From the NCBI GenBank assembly GCA_015680685.1, contig MNCI01028990.1, positions 56,767 to 79,658 on the forward strand: a stretch of 22,892 bases of DNA, in the 5' to 3' direction. Made by a program: the position numbers and the translations under genes. Below the pieces are notes generated by a model. It was given only the letters and a program-made list of their open reading frames with translations, did no database searches and had not been told where the DNA came from. Origin of the DNA: Gnetum montanum. Lineage: Eukaryota; Streptophyta; Gnetopsida; Gnetales; Gnetaceae. Positions 9,148 to 18,824 of this stretch are shown here, one piece after another (the stretch's first letter is position 1; the number at the start of each line of letters is the position of its first letter).

Positions 9148-9710
9148 TGATGAGCGACAAGGTACCCCTACACTCAACCATACAAATACGAGCATTCACA
9201 CATGATCTGGTCAAACTCCATGGATAGGCTAGTTGTGGTATCTAGATTGTTACACAGTGATTGCAGTTCGCTGTCTTCCCACCTGGACTATTATTTGCTT
9301 TGTCACGTATGGTTTAGTCTAGAGTGAGGTGTATGATGTGGGCCTAAACTAGTGCTACTCCTAGAGGCAATGGAAAATAACTTTGTTTTAGCTAAGAGGG
9401 AGTGGGAGAAGAGAATCTAAGCTAGCCTAAGTGTGATGAGCATCTGCCCTTAATCATCCATACACATCTTGGACCTTGTGTACTACTTCTGGGCTTACCA
9501 AGTGTATATTACTTGAGCGCTCCTAGATACACTACTGGATTACCAAGTAGTTACACTTCCATGTTCGTGATTAAGTTGTACTCATTCCACGTTTAACAAC
9601 AGGAATAGTCAATGATGGTAAAGAAATATTAACTAAGAAAATAATAAATAATAATAACAATTAAATAATTAAAATTAAGTGAATGCTACAATGATGGAGT
9701 AATCTTGATC

Positions 9711-9716
9711 TTTATT
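9711..9716 (-). terminator. LTR polyadenylation signal
   Basis: Minus-strand AATAAA, conserved in the 5' LTR at 14132-14137 and about 170 bases downstream of the TATA box. Position and conservation support its use for transcript 3'-end formation. Confidence 0.55.
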
Positions 9717-9888
9717 GCCGATCATGTGCGTGTCCAAGTATGTCACACTCAAATAAAGGTTCCATACAATTACAAGCATCACACTACGGGCATGCACTTG
9801 GGAAAATAATCTAACTCCTATGGAAACAAATTGCAAGAGCTTCACTAAAACTTGAACATAAGATGCCTAAATGTGGTGGGTGCATGCA

Positions 9889-9897
9889 TATTTATAG
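9889..9897 (-). promoter_or_regulatory. LTR TATA box
   Basis: Minus-strand CTATAAATA, conserved at 14310-14318 in the other LTR. It lies directly downstream of the TGACG cluster and upstream of the polyadenylation signal, as expected for a U3/R promoter. Confidence 0.6.
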
Positions 9898-10033
9898 TGG
9901 AAAATGAACTCTGCATTGACGAGGCCACGTTAACGCATGGAAAGATGGATCGACGGGGTCGCATCGACGCAGCCGCATTGACAGGGCTTCGTCAACATGA
10001 CCCAATTGATGTTGTCCACTGAATGCTTCATCA

Positions 10034-10042
10034 TACCCCCAT
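10034..10042 (-). promoter_or_regulatory. Polypurine tract
   Basis: The minus strand reads ATGGGGGTA directly before the LTR start TGATGA. A short G-run abutting the 3' LTR is the usual plus-strand primer of LTR retrotransposons. Confidence 0.6.
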
Positions 10043-10204
10043 GACTAAGTAACAACTCATCCCTGAGTCAAAAAAAAAATAAGAACAAGTGCAATTAATT
10101 ACACAGTGGATAGGTATGGGATTATTAACTACTAGGAATTTACTCATGCTATAGTGTGGAATTAAATAAAACAAAATTGGGACATAGACACAAAGTGTAG
10201 AATG

Positions 10205-10640
10205 CAACATTATTGGAACTCATGTGGTTCCTGGTGGTGGTGGCTCCTCCATGGGTGCCTTTCCTTCATCTTGTGCTCCAGGCTTCTAAGATTGATACTA
10301 TTGAAGAAGTGCTTGATGTTTCTCCTCTTCTGTTTGAGGATCATGAGCTGTTCATGCTGATGTTCCAATGTTTGATGGAGGCGGCACTTCCCATGGACAC
10401 AGTAGCTACGAGAACACTTGATTGGCCTTGACATACCATGTCATAAATAGCCATCATTCCTCTTCATAGGCTCTAGTCCTGACCTCTCCACCTTTTTCTT
10501 GGCTAGATTGTGTAGTGTTAGGAGTTTCCTGATGGATGCTGAATGATTGTGCCTCCTACTTTGCATATTTTGCATGACAACATTTAGGCACAATCATAAG
10601 TTATAAGTATTTGGATTGTGAGATGAGACAAATTGTAGAA
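10205..10640 (-). pseudogene. Decayed ORF of unknown function upstream of the 3' LTR
   Basis: One minus-strand frame stays readable for about 140 codons with only a few stops, most convertible from CAA, CAG or CGA by a single C-to-T change. It includes a Gln/Ser-rich part, EEEKHQALLQ and the end KAPMEEPPPPGTT before a stop near 10205. The tail resembles the end of the coiled-coil ORF at 17382-18316, which has HQALL and PPPP at similar places, and the DNA near 10302-10335 resembles 17566-17600. Function unknown. A different frame here encodes a Cys/His-rich peptide that I consider a shadow. Confidence 0.4.
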
Positions 10641-11504
10641 GTGATTGTAGAGATTAGAACGTGAGGTAACTTACCTTGGGCACAATGAATCCTAAGTGTT
10701 ATGTGTGATTAGAGTACCATTACCCTTTCACTCCAAGATCAAAACCAAGTGCATGCCCCTGATCGGTGACATCACATTGTTTCATCCAATGATGGAAAAT
10801 CATAAGAGCACCATGACAACAAGGCATACGATCACTTGGTTTTTTGTTCAAGGGAGGAGTGATTTGGAATTTCTTTGCGACACATTCTTCTTTGGTCTTT
10901 TCTTTGATGTTTTCTTTTCTCTTTCTTCTTTTTTTTCTAGTCACTTTGGCACTTTGTCTTTTCCAAAAGTGATTTGGAGAAGTTGCCAACCTTCAGGCAT
11001 GGGTGCATGTCTTTCCAGTGGGATCCCCAGAACAACATTGAGTTTTTTTATTAAGTGCCTTATTACTCTTACTCCCATTTTTTGTTAGATCTACAAGGAT
11101 CTTAATACAACTAGGCTACATGATAGCACCTACAAATGTCACCAAAGGAATCCACAAGTCCCCTTGATGTCACACCCTGGCCATTCCCTCTTAGTCCATC
11201 ATTTTTTGCTCTGGGCATAATAAGCATAAAATTACTTTAAGTTTTAATGATAAGAATATCATCGAACCTAGAGTAGAACCTCTTATTAATAGAATGGGTG
11301 GGTCGATGTTGTGGGCTCACTGTCCAAATAATTAGTCACCTAAGACTTGATAGCATAGAACAACACCTCAACCAATAAGTCACATGAGTATTTTATTTAT
11401 TGATGAGATTACCCTCAAAAAGATGAAACAATAAATTGGAAATGAAAAAAATTAGAAAACAAAAAATTGTAAAATCAAATCAAAGAAAAGGAAAATCAAT
11501 TACT
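10641..11504. other. Internal region of the retrotransposon, no clear gene
   Basis: Minus-strand frames contain a Lys/Arg-rich segment (about 10960-10860) that could be part of a decayed nucleic-acid-binding protein, but no family motif is visible. This is where pol would lie in an autonomous relative; I see none. Confidence 0.35.
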
Positions 11505-13493
11505 AATTCTTCTTGTTAGAATGGAGGATATCCCCCATAACTAAACTTTTGAGCATGGCTAGAATTAATAAATAGAAAATGCGGATCCATGCATGTGGAA
11601 AATATTGGAGTATGACCATATCCAAACCACAGGGTGTCTTTTGATGTGGTGGCTGGAATGTACCCAACTTGGGGTTAACACACTTGATTAAAGTTAGCAC
11701 AGTGGGGAAAATTATAAGATGTGGTCATGTGATAAGGAGTTGACCCACTATGGCACCCATGACCATAAGATGGTATGCAAGGATCGATATGTCTCCCCAT
11801 GTGGCTATATTCATTAGGTTTCATGGTTGTTGCAGTATTGATTAGTGGCTTAGATAGAGTAATAGGAGGCGTTGAGTTCAAGGAGGTAGATGCATCACAG
11901 TGTTGAACTTGTGCTGAGTTGGAGAATGCAGTGGTTTTAGAATTATGCTATCTCTTTCTATGGTCCTACCTAAAGAAAGCACACTTTGGACATTATGGAG
12001 GGTTCCCACTGCTATTCGTGGGTTGATCCTATGGTGCAAAACCTTCTAGCACAACTGATGGCAATGTAGAAGGAGGTGAATGATGAGAATATTGAGGGTG
12101 AGGAGAAGTGTAAGAAACATAAGGTGGTAATCTTGTTGAAGAGGACATGGGTTGATAGTACTTAGAAGAATTATAACAATGTGGTGAAATAGAGGATGTT
12201 GACCCAATCAGGAAAACAAGATGCTAAACATAATAAGTGCTTGGGTTCGGATGGTATGAAGGGTGTGACCAATTTGATGGTGGCCTCCCCCATGACTGGG
12301 GTTTTTGCCACTGTGGTTGAACTCGGTATTTCTGTACAAAATTTGGATGTAACATTCCTTCCCAATGCACATGTAAATGTGACAAGATTGGGCATTGGCC
12401 TTTGGGGTGATCGTATAGGCAAACGTCACATTGGTACAGGTGATTTGTAGTTGAGCTCTTATCCTTATTTTCTTCAACCCTTCTTTCTGATTGTCATGTG
12501 GTGTCCTATCCTGTTTCTCGATTGGCATGGTTTCACCTCTAATAATGTTGGCATATTCTCTACATTTTTACTGCACCCATTCCATCATATCATTGATTTT
12601 TGCCTTCATTTCATCTAGTGATTGTAGTATCGGCAAAGATGATTCCACCTCCTTGAGGTGAGTTGATTTTTCCTCTTCATGATCATGGCCCTTTGCTATT
12701 TTGAGATTTTGGTCCTATTGAGAGCTTTCAACATTCTCCCATTTAGCCATTTCTCCTTCTTCTTTTTCTACCCACTTAATAAGCTCTTGGAATTGGTGGG
12801 TTTGTAGTTCGTATAGTTGACCTTGGGCATACATCCCTGGGGTTTCCCTTGTTTAATTACAGAGCCCATCCATGATGTGGTACATTAGCCTTTCCTTGGA
12901 GAATCCATGGCTTGGGAAATTATTTAACAATGAATAGTATCTTTCTAAGGCCATGTCCAAGGGTTCATGCTACCCTTGTTTCCATTCTTGGATTTTTCTC
13001 CTCAAGGCTGACACTCTTGCATAGGTTTGATATCTTTCATTGAATATTTCTACCATTGGCGGCCAACTTCAAATTGATTTTTGTTTTAAGGACCTATACC
13101 ATACTTTTGCTTGGCCAATGAGTGTCATAGGAAAGAGCTTAAGTCTTTACCATCCATTATCAATGTTGTTCCATACACAGGCATCGTAGAAGGCTTGTAA
13201 ATGATGTTGCAGATCTAAATCATAGCCTCTTGAAAACTTGGAAAAGTTATTTAAATCAAGCCTGGGTAGATGGATGACAAGAGTCCGTGAGTACCGTCAG
13301 GGTGCTCATGATCATAGGAGACCCCTACATAGGATTGAGTACTCCTAACTTCATCTTCATCATCATATATTTCATTGGTTCTCCAATGAATTGCCTCACT
13401 AATTGTTGCGTTGTCATAGTATTGTGAGAGACACATTGTTGTGAACTTGTGTATGACTTGTTTGCAATTACTTCTTTCTAAAAGATATATCAT
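11505..13493 (-). pseudogene. gag: Decayed LTR-retrotransposon gag (copy 2)
   Basis: On the minus strand the frame opens near 13493 with an Asp/Glu-rich N-terminal part (EIYDDEDEV). The capsid core runs from about 13260 to 12840 with GYDLDLQHHLQAFYDAC, a LFPMTLIGQAKVWYRSL block, LRRKIQEWKQ and LERYYSLLNNFPSHGF. This is the order of the Retrotrans_gag domain, including the phi-Phe-Pro, Ala-x-x-Trp and LRR-x-I hallmarks. Downstream comes a charged region, then a Pro/Ser/His-rich stretch near 12120-12020 and a CPKC motif near 11985 that may be the start of a ruined zinc knuckle, then a Tyr/Gly/His/Pro-rich tail. Numerous in-frame stops, many TAG/TGA, show it is non-functional. It starts less than 80 bases from the 5' LTR, so the leader is short. 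It is homologous to the gag at 2550-3863. Confidence 0.82.
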
Positions 13494-13548
13494 GAATACT
13501 TTGTTACATCGATCTTTTATGATATAACTAATCTAAATAACTATCACC

Positions 13549-13568
13549 ATCCTCGAAAATGGTGCAAA
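13549..13568 (-). promoter_or_regulatory. Primer-binding site, tRNA-Asp type
   Basis: The minus strand immediately inside the 5' LTR reads TTTGCACCATTTTCGAGGAT. It matches the complement of the plant tRNA-Asp 3' end (TTGGCGCCGTTGCCGGGGAT) at 14 of 20 positions, most mismatches being G-to-A or C-to-T. It fixes the element's orientation. Confidence 0.65.
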
Positions 13569-14454
13569 TGATGAGTGACAAGGTACCCCTACACTCAACC
13601 ATACGAATACGAGCATTCACACACGATTCGGTTGAACTCTGTGGACAGGCTAGTTGTGGTATTTAGATTGTTACACATTGATCACAGTTCGCTGTCTTCC
13701 CACCTAGACTAGTATTTGCTTTGTCACATATGGTTTAGTCTAGAGTGAGGTGTATGATGTGGGCCTAAACTAGTGCTACTCCTAGAGGCAATGGAAAATA
13801 ACTTTTTTTTAGCTAAGAGGGAGTGGGAGAAGGGAATCTAAGCTAGCATAAGTGCGATCACCATCCATCCTTAATCATCTGTACACATCTTGGACCTTGT
13901 GTACTACTTCTGGGCTTACCAAGAATATATTACTTGAGTGCTCCTAGAGACACTACTGGGTTACCAAGTAGTTACACTTCCATGTTCGTGATTAAGTCAT
14001 ACTCATTCTACATTTAACAGCAGGAATAGTAAATGATGGTAAAGAAATATTAACTAAGAAAAAAATAAATAACAATAACAATTAAATAATTAAAACTAAG
14101 TAAATGCTACAATGATGGAGTAATCTTGATCTTTATTGCCAATCATGTGTGTGTCCAAGTACGTCACACTGAAATAAAGGTTCTGTACAATTACAAGCAT
14201 CACACTGTGGGCATGCACTTGGAAAAATAGTCTAACTCCTATGGAAACAAACTACAAGAGCTTCAATACAACTTGAACATAAGATGCCTAAATGTGGTGG
14301 ATGCATGCATATTTATAGCAGAAAATAAACTTTGCGTTGACGAGGCCACGTCAACGTTTGGAAAGATGGGTCGACGGGGTTATGTTGACATGGTTGCATT
14401 GATGGGGCTTTGTCGACGCTGCCCAATTGACGTTGTCCACTGGATGCTTCATCA
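13569..14454 (-). repeat. 5' LTR
   Basis: Right copy of the LTR pair, same length as the left copy, with TGATGA/TCATCA ends. TATA box on the minus strand at 14318-14310, AATAAA at 14137-14132. The U3 portion (about 14319-14454) contains CGTTGACG and CGTCAACG as an 8-bp inverted repeat around AGGCCA. Confidence 0.93.
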
Positions 14455-14459
14455 ATCAC
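14455..14459. repeat. Target-site duplication (right)
   Basis: ATCAC, identical to 9143-9147. Confidence 0.9.
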
Positions 14460-14872
14460 CTAATCTATTTCAATTATATGTGAGTACTAGAAGAAGGAAA
14501 ATTTTTACTTAGGCTATGCTCAAAGTGGTGTAACCCTTCTCTAGTGATGAGACGCGACATGCACTGTGCCGCGATATCGCATCCCATGCGATATCGTGTA
14601 CACGATATCGCGTCTTCCCCTGCGATATCGCCTACGCGATATCACGGTCCGCCGCCATATCTATAAATAAGAGGTGNGTATGATCACTAGCCATATTGCT
14701 ATTAGGGTTTCATTACTAAGAACTATAGCATCAATGCTCTTAACTTCCAATTATCAGGGTTCCAACCCTATAGCTTGTTGCATGTGCACCAGAAGAGTAA
14801 AATTTAGAAGTTAGCTTACCCTTGTTACTAGAGATCATATAGATCAATGTCAAGATAGTTCCTTTGACAAAA
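14460..14872. repeat. Tandem duplication unit 1, right part
   Basis: Continues unit 1 from 9147 and aligns with 14939-15220 across shared blocks (ACTTAGG-TATG, AAGTGGTGTAAC, TATTAGGGTTTCATTA, GCTTGTTGCATGTG). It carries an extra GC-rich module at about 14546-14680 that unit 2 lacks. On the minus strand, one frame in both units reads a related short peptide around a KFYSSGAHATS / RFYSFGTHATS motif; I do not recognise a family. Confidence 0.75.
14546..14680 (+). promoter_or_regulatory. CGATATCG palindrome cluster with TATA box
   Basis: Five CGATATC cores begin at 14572, 14589, 14603, 14623 and 14637; the first four are full CGATATCG. The second and third, with TGTACA between them, form a perfect 24-bp palindrome (14588-14611). 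A TATA box (TATAAATA, 14662-14669) follows about 18 bases after the last core. The module is GC-rich in an AT-rich context and absent from tandem unit 2. The layout resembles a small promoter with dimeric factor sites, but that role is inferred. An undetermined base lies at 14677. Confidence 0.5.
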
Positions 14873-15220
14873 ATAGAAGGTTCCTAAAAAGCATTATAAT
14901 GTTCATGCCAGCCACTTTTCGAGAGGTAGGAATCCATTAACTAATTTATTCCATTCGTATATGAGCCCTAGAAGGAAATAGTTTTCTACTTAGGTTATGT
15001 TCTAAGTGGTGTAACACTTTTTTAGTGTGATTACTTGTCATCTTGATATTAGGGTTTCATTATTGAGAACTATAAGATCGATGCCCCTAACTCCCAACTA
15101 CTAGGATGCAACCCTAGGGCTTGTTGCATGTGTACCAAAAGAGTAAAATCTAGAAATCAAATCACCCTTCTTATGAAAGGCCATATTCAAAAATGTTAGG
15201 ATACTTCCTTTAACAATGAC
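14873..15220. repeat. Tandem duplication unit 2
   Basis: About 348 bp directly following unit 1 and aligning with it along its whole length, apart from the missing GC-rich module. Divergence is considerable, so the duplication is old and predates the retrotransposon insertion in unit 1. Confidence 0.75.
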
Positions 15221-15689
15221 CTTCTTCTCAGCATTTCCATTAGACACTTTCAACACTCTATCACTCATAACACTATGAGGATCATTGTCCACTATCCTAT
15301 TACTTGTTAGACTCTTAAAGTTGTTGCATGTTACTTGTCTAAAACTTGTACTTTTTATCATTTCTAGGTCTTCAAGTTACACACAAAATCTCTTATTGAC
15401 CTCTTCCAAAAGCACACATAGAAGTCCCTACTTACCAACACCACTTGGACTTGACTCCTATGTGTCTATTCTAGGTGTTTATCCTCTATTTAACCTAAAT
15501 TTAATGTTGCATTCCATCACAACCTAATCTACATACTTCATCATCCTTTATCTTGTAATAAATTTGGAGAATAATTAAGATGACATTTAATCTTCTTGTA
15601 GAAATTCTAAATCAATATTAAATTTTCTTTATGCTTAATAAAGCAACCAAATTTTAAAATTAAATGGAGTATATCGTGATACTAAAATT
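15221..15689. other. No recognised gene
   Basis: A minus-strand open frame of 86 codons (15101-15361) runs from here into unit 2. It is rich in Ser, Val and Lys and has no motif I know. The rest is AT-rich without coding signal. Minus-strand AGTATCACGAT near 15680 weakly resembles an initiator-tRNA primer site (TGGTATCAGAGC). Confidence 0.3.
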
Positions 15690-16293
15690 TGATAAATAGA
15701 TGAAATGTTGATATTGATGGAATTTATGAAGGTTAAATATGAGATGTTGATGGAATAGTGAAGGTTGATGGAATATGAATTATGAATAGAACAAAGAAAA
15801 AGTTAAGAGAAGTTTGTACTTAATCTTTATTATCACTTTTCAAAAGCATTACAACATGACTTAAACCTTATATTTATAGAAAAAGAATGAGGTCATGTTA
15901 ACAAATAATGAAAAATATTTTTCTTTTATTGGTCCTAAAATGGATTCAACTAAAACTAGGCCACTTCAAATAAATTTTTTATCAAGTTTATTGAAATACA
16001 CTTTTGGTGTTTAATAGGGATCCCACTAGTTTTGGACCAATGGAATTTATCATACAAATCGTAGTGTGATTCAGTTATAAACTTCAAAGACGATGTTGAG
16101 TGGATTACCAAGAACACTCATGTATATTGTTGCATTCAAGAAATATAAAAGATATTATAATACATATAATACAAATGAAACTTGTATCACCATGGTGAGG
16201 GATCAAGAAAATATTTATGACTTTATGTTTTATAAATTCTTAAGTATTTTATGAATATAACAATAAAGTAAAAATAAATGCACTTGCATCTCA
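15690..16293 (-). repeat. LTR-like segment with promoter and polyA signals
   Basis: The minus strand has a purine run (AAGAGGGG, 16302-16295) followed by TGAGATGC at 16293, like a polypurine tract before an LTR. A TATA box follows (plus-strand TATTTATAG, 15871-15879), then AATAAA (15831-15826). The left limit is a guess from loss of pattern. I found no second copy or target duplication in the window. Confidence 0.35.
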
Positions 16294-16322
16294 ACCCCTC
16301 TTGAAGATTGGTGAAATGCTCA

Positions 16323-17021
16323 TGTTGGAATTTTGATTGAGAATAGGTGCAATACCACATATGAAATGTAATAAAAATGACTCTTAGTCACAATCTTGAT
16401 GGTCCAATATAATGCCATACATTTATGACCTTCTTAGGTAAGGATGAATCATTGTAGCATTAGAGAATTAGAATTAAATAAATATTTTTAAGGTTTTAAT
16501 GTTTAAGGCATCAATGGTAGAATAAGGGAAAATCATAAGCTTTATTCATTATGCAAACACTATACTCCGCATTAATCAAATGATTCTAGGCTACATAAGC
16601 AAGGTAACACTCTAACAAAGTCTAGCTGCACTTATGAAAGCAATGACTCAAAACACACCAGAAAAGAAAGGAAATCAACTTACCCAAAGGAGGAAGAGCT
16701 CTTCACATGAAACCAAACACCAAAAACCAAATAAAAATGCTAGGAATGAAGTTGTTAAGTGTGAGTTATCATCATAGGTATTTATAGTTTTTGCAACATA
16801 ATGACAAAAGTTTGCTAACACCCATGTGTTAATGGAGGTTTGTTAGTGCAATCTAAACATTCTAGAATCATACTAGAGGTGATAGGGAAGCAAAGGGTTA
16901 AACTAGGCTTATAAGGGAGGGTGCATCCGTGCCCTTGCACTGACGCAAGGTAGTCAACACATCCTTACCAAGTACACTTTGCTCACCTAATTCTAGATGA
17001 GGGCTAGAATGCCAAGGAACA
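16323..17021 (-). repeat. Second LTR-like segment
   Basis: The plus strand begins TGTTGGAA at 16323 and ends near AACA at 17021. On the minus strand a TATA box (16787-16779) is followed about 240 bases later by AATAAA (16546-16541). Such spacing fits an LTR. Flanking duplications are not convincing, so both ends are uncertain. Confidence 0.3.
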
Positions 17022-17381
17022 TGTTGGAAGATTCCTAATATTTTCGAATGAAGTTAAAAATGTCTAAAAAAAACATAAAACATGCATAAAAGCTACAAAT
17101 GTGATATGGAAGGCTGGAATGAAAAATTGTGTAGTAGAAACCTCAACCATGCATGAGAAAATCATAAACATAGCATGTGAAATACTTCTAACTCTAGGGC
17201 TTACAATCAACTTATAAAATTTTATTGGATGACTTATCATTTTCCCATAACCAAGTAAAGCTAGTACCATAACTTTAACATCCAAGACATAAAATTAAGA
17301 CTAAACACAAGATATGATCAATGCAGAGGAATAAAAGTATATAAATATAAAAATCATGACTATAATAAAATACAAGCCACC
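17022..17381. other. No recognised gene
   Basis: AT-rich stretch between the LTR-like segment and the coiled-coil ORF. A 73-codon minus-strand frame at 17064-17285 has no known motif. Confidence 0.3.
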
Positions 17382-18316
17382 TCATTTAGAAGTACTAGGG
17401 GGTGGTGGTTGAGAGAAGAAGCTCAGTGATGTGCTTTCTTGGTATGGAGAAAAGCCTGAAGAGCAAGGTGCAGACATTTGGAATCTCTAAAGTTAGGCCT
17501 TAATGTTCATTGCCATTACTTGGAGCTATTGATTTTATTCTTGTATTAATTGTTTCTCTCATAGAAGTGCTTGATGTTATTCCTCATGATATGTTTGGAA
17601 TTGCTCATGACTTTTCCTTGCCTGCGAGAGCTCATGTTAGGTCACATCCAACTTGAGCACTGCTTAATAAAGTTTTTTCTCTAGCTCCTTGCACATTCAT
17701 ATTACAAAATTCTAAACTACATAAAGATACCTTCTCTATTCCACCTGCATGTTCTCTTTTACCTCATTAAGTCTTCTATTAAGAGCTACGATAGTTGCTT
17801 CATGGTGGAGGATGTACATGTTCTCTAACAAGTTCATCTTCTCATGTAGTTTTGGCTCACTTATAATTATTTTTCAAAGTTTAGTGTTCAAGGTGTTGAA
17901 TTTTTTCATCATCTCTTACCTCTCTTTGGTTACTTGTTTATTAAGCAAAGCTACAAGTTTATGCAATCTACATACCTTGACATCCCATGTTTCTTGCTCA
18001 ATCAGATAAATTTTCCTAAGTTCATTGGTTTTCTGGTTAGTCTTGTCTGCCAGCTCTTATCATAAGTTCTAACACTCCTTCTTTGTATGAAGGTATTTGT
18101 CCCAAAATTGGGCCATGATTTAACCATTGTCCTTTAACCTTCATACTCGTTTGGAAAGGGAGAGTACTTTTCTATTCTTCTCTTGGCTCATCTTTTCCCA
18201 CTCTAGGGACTGATACTAATTTATCATTCTAAGCCAGCCTTCATAAATAGTGCTTATTTACCAACCTAATGTGCCTAAAATAACTTAGCTTATAGGCACT
18301 CAATTCGCATCTTTGG
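17382..18316 (-). pseudogene. Decayed coiled-coil ORF of unknown family
   Basis: One minus-strand frame can be followed for about 310 codons to a stop at 17382-17384. It is rich in Lys, Glu, Gln and Leu with heptad-like spacing (for example ELADKTNQKTNELRKIYL and LHKLVALLNKQVTKER) and ends in a Ser-rich and PPPP tail. At least a dozen in-frame stops occur, and nearly all are TAA, TAG or TGA that a single C-to-T change makes from CAA, CAG or CGA. That argues for a once-open long gene decayed by cytosine deamination. No start is visible, and the frame runs to the edge of the LTR at 18317. Its tail resembles that of the small ORF in the retrotransposon at 10205-10640, so it may be a retroelement protein. 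I do not recognise the family. Confidence 0.5.
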
Positions 18317-18824
18317 TGTGACATCCTATTCTTGAATGTCATGGTAAACATTAAATATATGTTACATTTGACATTATGCATAAAGAAATAATAGGGAAAA
18401 TGCATCGAAAAAAAAGCTTTATGAATGTAGAATAGTGTATCTAGGTACTTCTCTAAGGATTTCTTGGGCTTATCTTCCATCAGCATTTATCTCTTAGAGG
18501 CAATCCAACACTATCACCATGGTTAAATCAAAACCCAACTAGAAGTAATGGCCAGTCACCTTCCTATTTTGCTTCAATAGACACTTGTTACTTGTCTTTA
18601 TTGGCTTTGTAACTCTATGCTAATATGATATCTAATTCTCAAGTATAAATATCTTAGATATGCCTGTTATTATAGTACGACCTTTTGGATCTTAATTATA
18701 ACTTGCTATTTTGGATTTGATTACAATAATTATATAACATTATTACAATAATTATATAACATTTGTTATGAAGAAAAATCATCTTTGTTATGGAAAAGCA
18801 CCATTTGAGAATGGGAACATGATA
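18317..18824 (-). mobile_element. Second copy of the TGTGACATC LTR family
   Basis: Aligns along its length with the solo LTR at 6077-6602: same start TGTGACATC, a shared GATGTCATGG block, CTTAGAGGCAATCC, ATCACCATGGTTA and a GATAAT end. Flanks TTTGG and ATCTA do not match, so it is either a solo LTR with mutated duplications or part of a truncated element. It contains a 20-bp direct repeat (18721-18740 and 18743-18762, period 22) absent from the other copy. Confidence 0.7.

Larger units (their letters stand above)
9148..10033 (-). repeat. 3' LTR
   Basis: This is the left copy of the LTR pair. On the minus strand, U3 is the short stretch from 10033 to the TATA box at 9897. R probably begins near 9865, AATAAA lies at 9716-9711, and U5 is the long remainder to 9148. 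U3 holds a cluster of TGACG-type motifs. Confidence 0.93.
9148..14454 (-). mobile_element. Complete gag-only LTR retrotransposon, 5307 bp
   Basis: Two 886-bp direct repeats (9148-10033 and 13569-14454) begin TGATGA, end TCATCA and are flanked by ATCAC on both sides. The primer site next to the right LTR, the polypurine tract next to the left LTR, the LTR TATA and AATAAA signals and the gag frame all give minus orientation. The internal region is 3535 bp. It contains a long decayed gag and a second short reading frame near the 3' LTR, but I find no protease, reverse transcriptase, RNase H or integrase motif. This fits the gag-only, non-autonomous class known as TR-GAG elements. The tRNA-Asp-like primer and the gag type suggest Ty3/gypsy ancestry. 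By eye the LTRs differ at roughly a tenth of positions, mostly transitions, so the insertion is old. Confidence 0.93.

Noticed and set aside
10210-10434. Cys/His-rich 74-codon minus-strand frame as a zinc-finger protein
   Set aside because: The Cys/His spacing fits no known finger, and another frame over the same bases shows a better coding pattern (EEEKHQALLQ and a PPPP tail).
14571-14643. CGATATCG series as a CRISPR-like array
   Set aside because: The repeats are 8-bp palindromes at irregular 14-20 bp spacing in plant DNA, with no repeat-spacer structure.
16318-16985. GCTCA at 16318 and 16981 as target duplications of an LTR
   Set aside because: The right copy is preceded by CACTTT, not a CA end, so the match is probably chance.
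6077-18824. The two TGTGACATC repeats as the LTR pair of one large 12.7-kb element
   Set aside because: The left copy has perfect ATAAC duplications immediately on both sides, so it is a solo LTR by itself. The outer flanks of the putative large element do not match.
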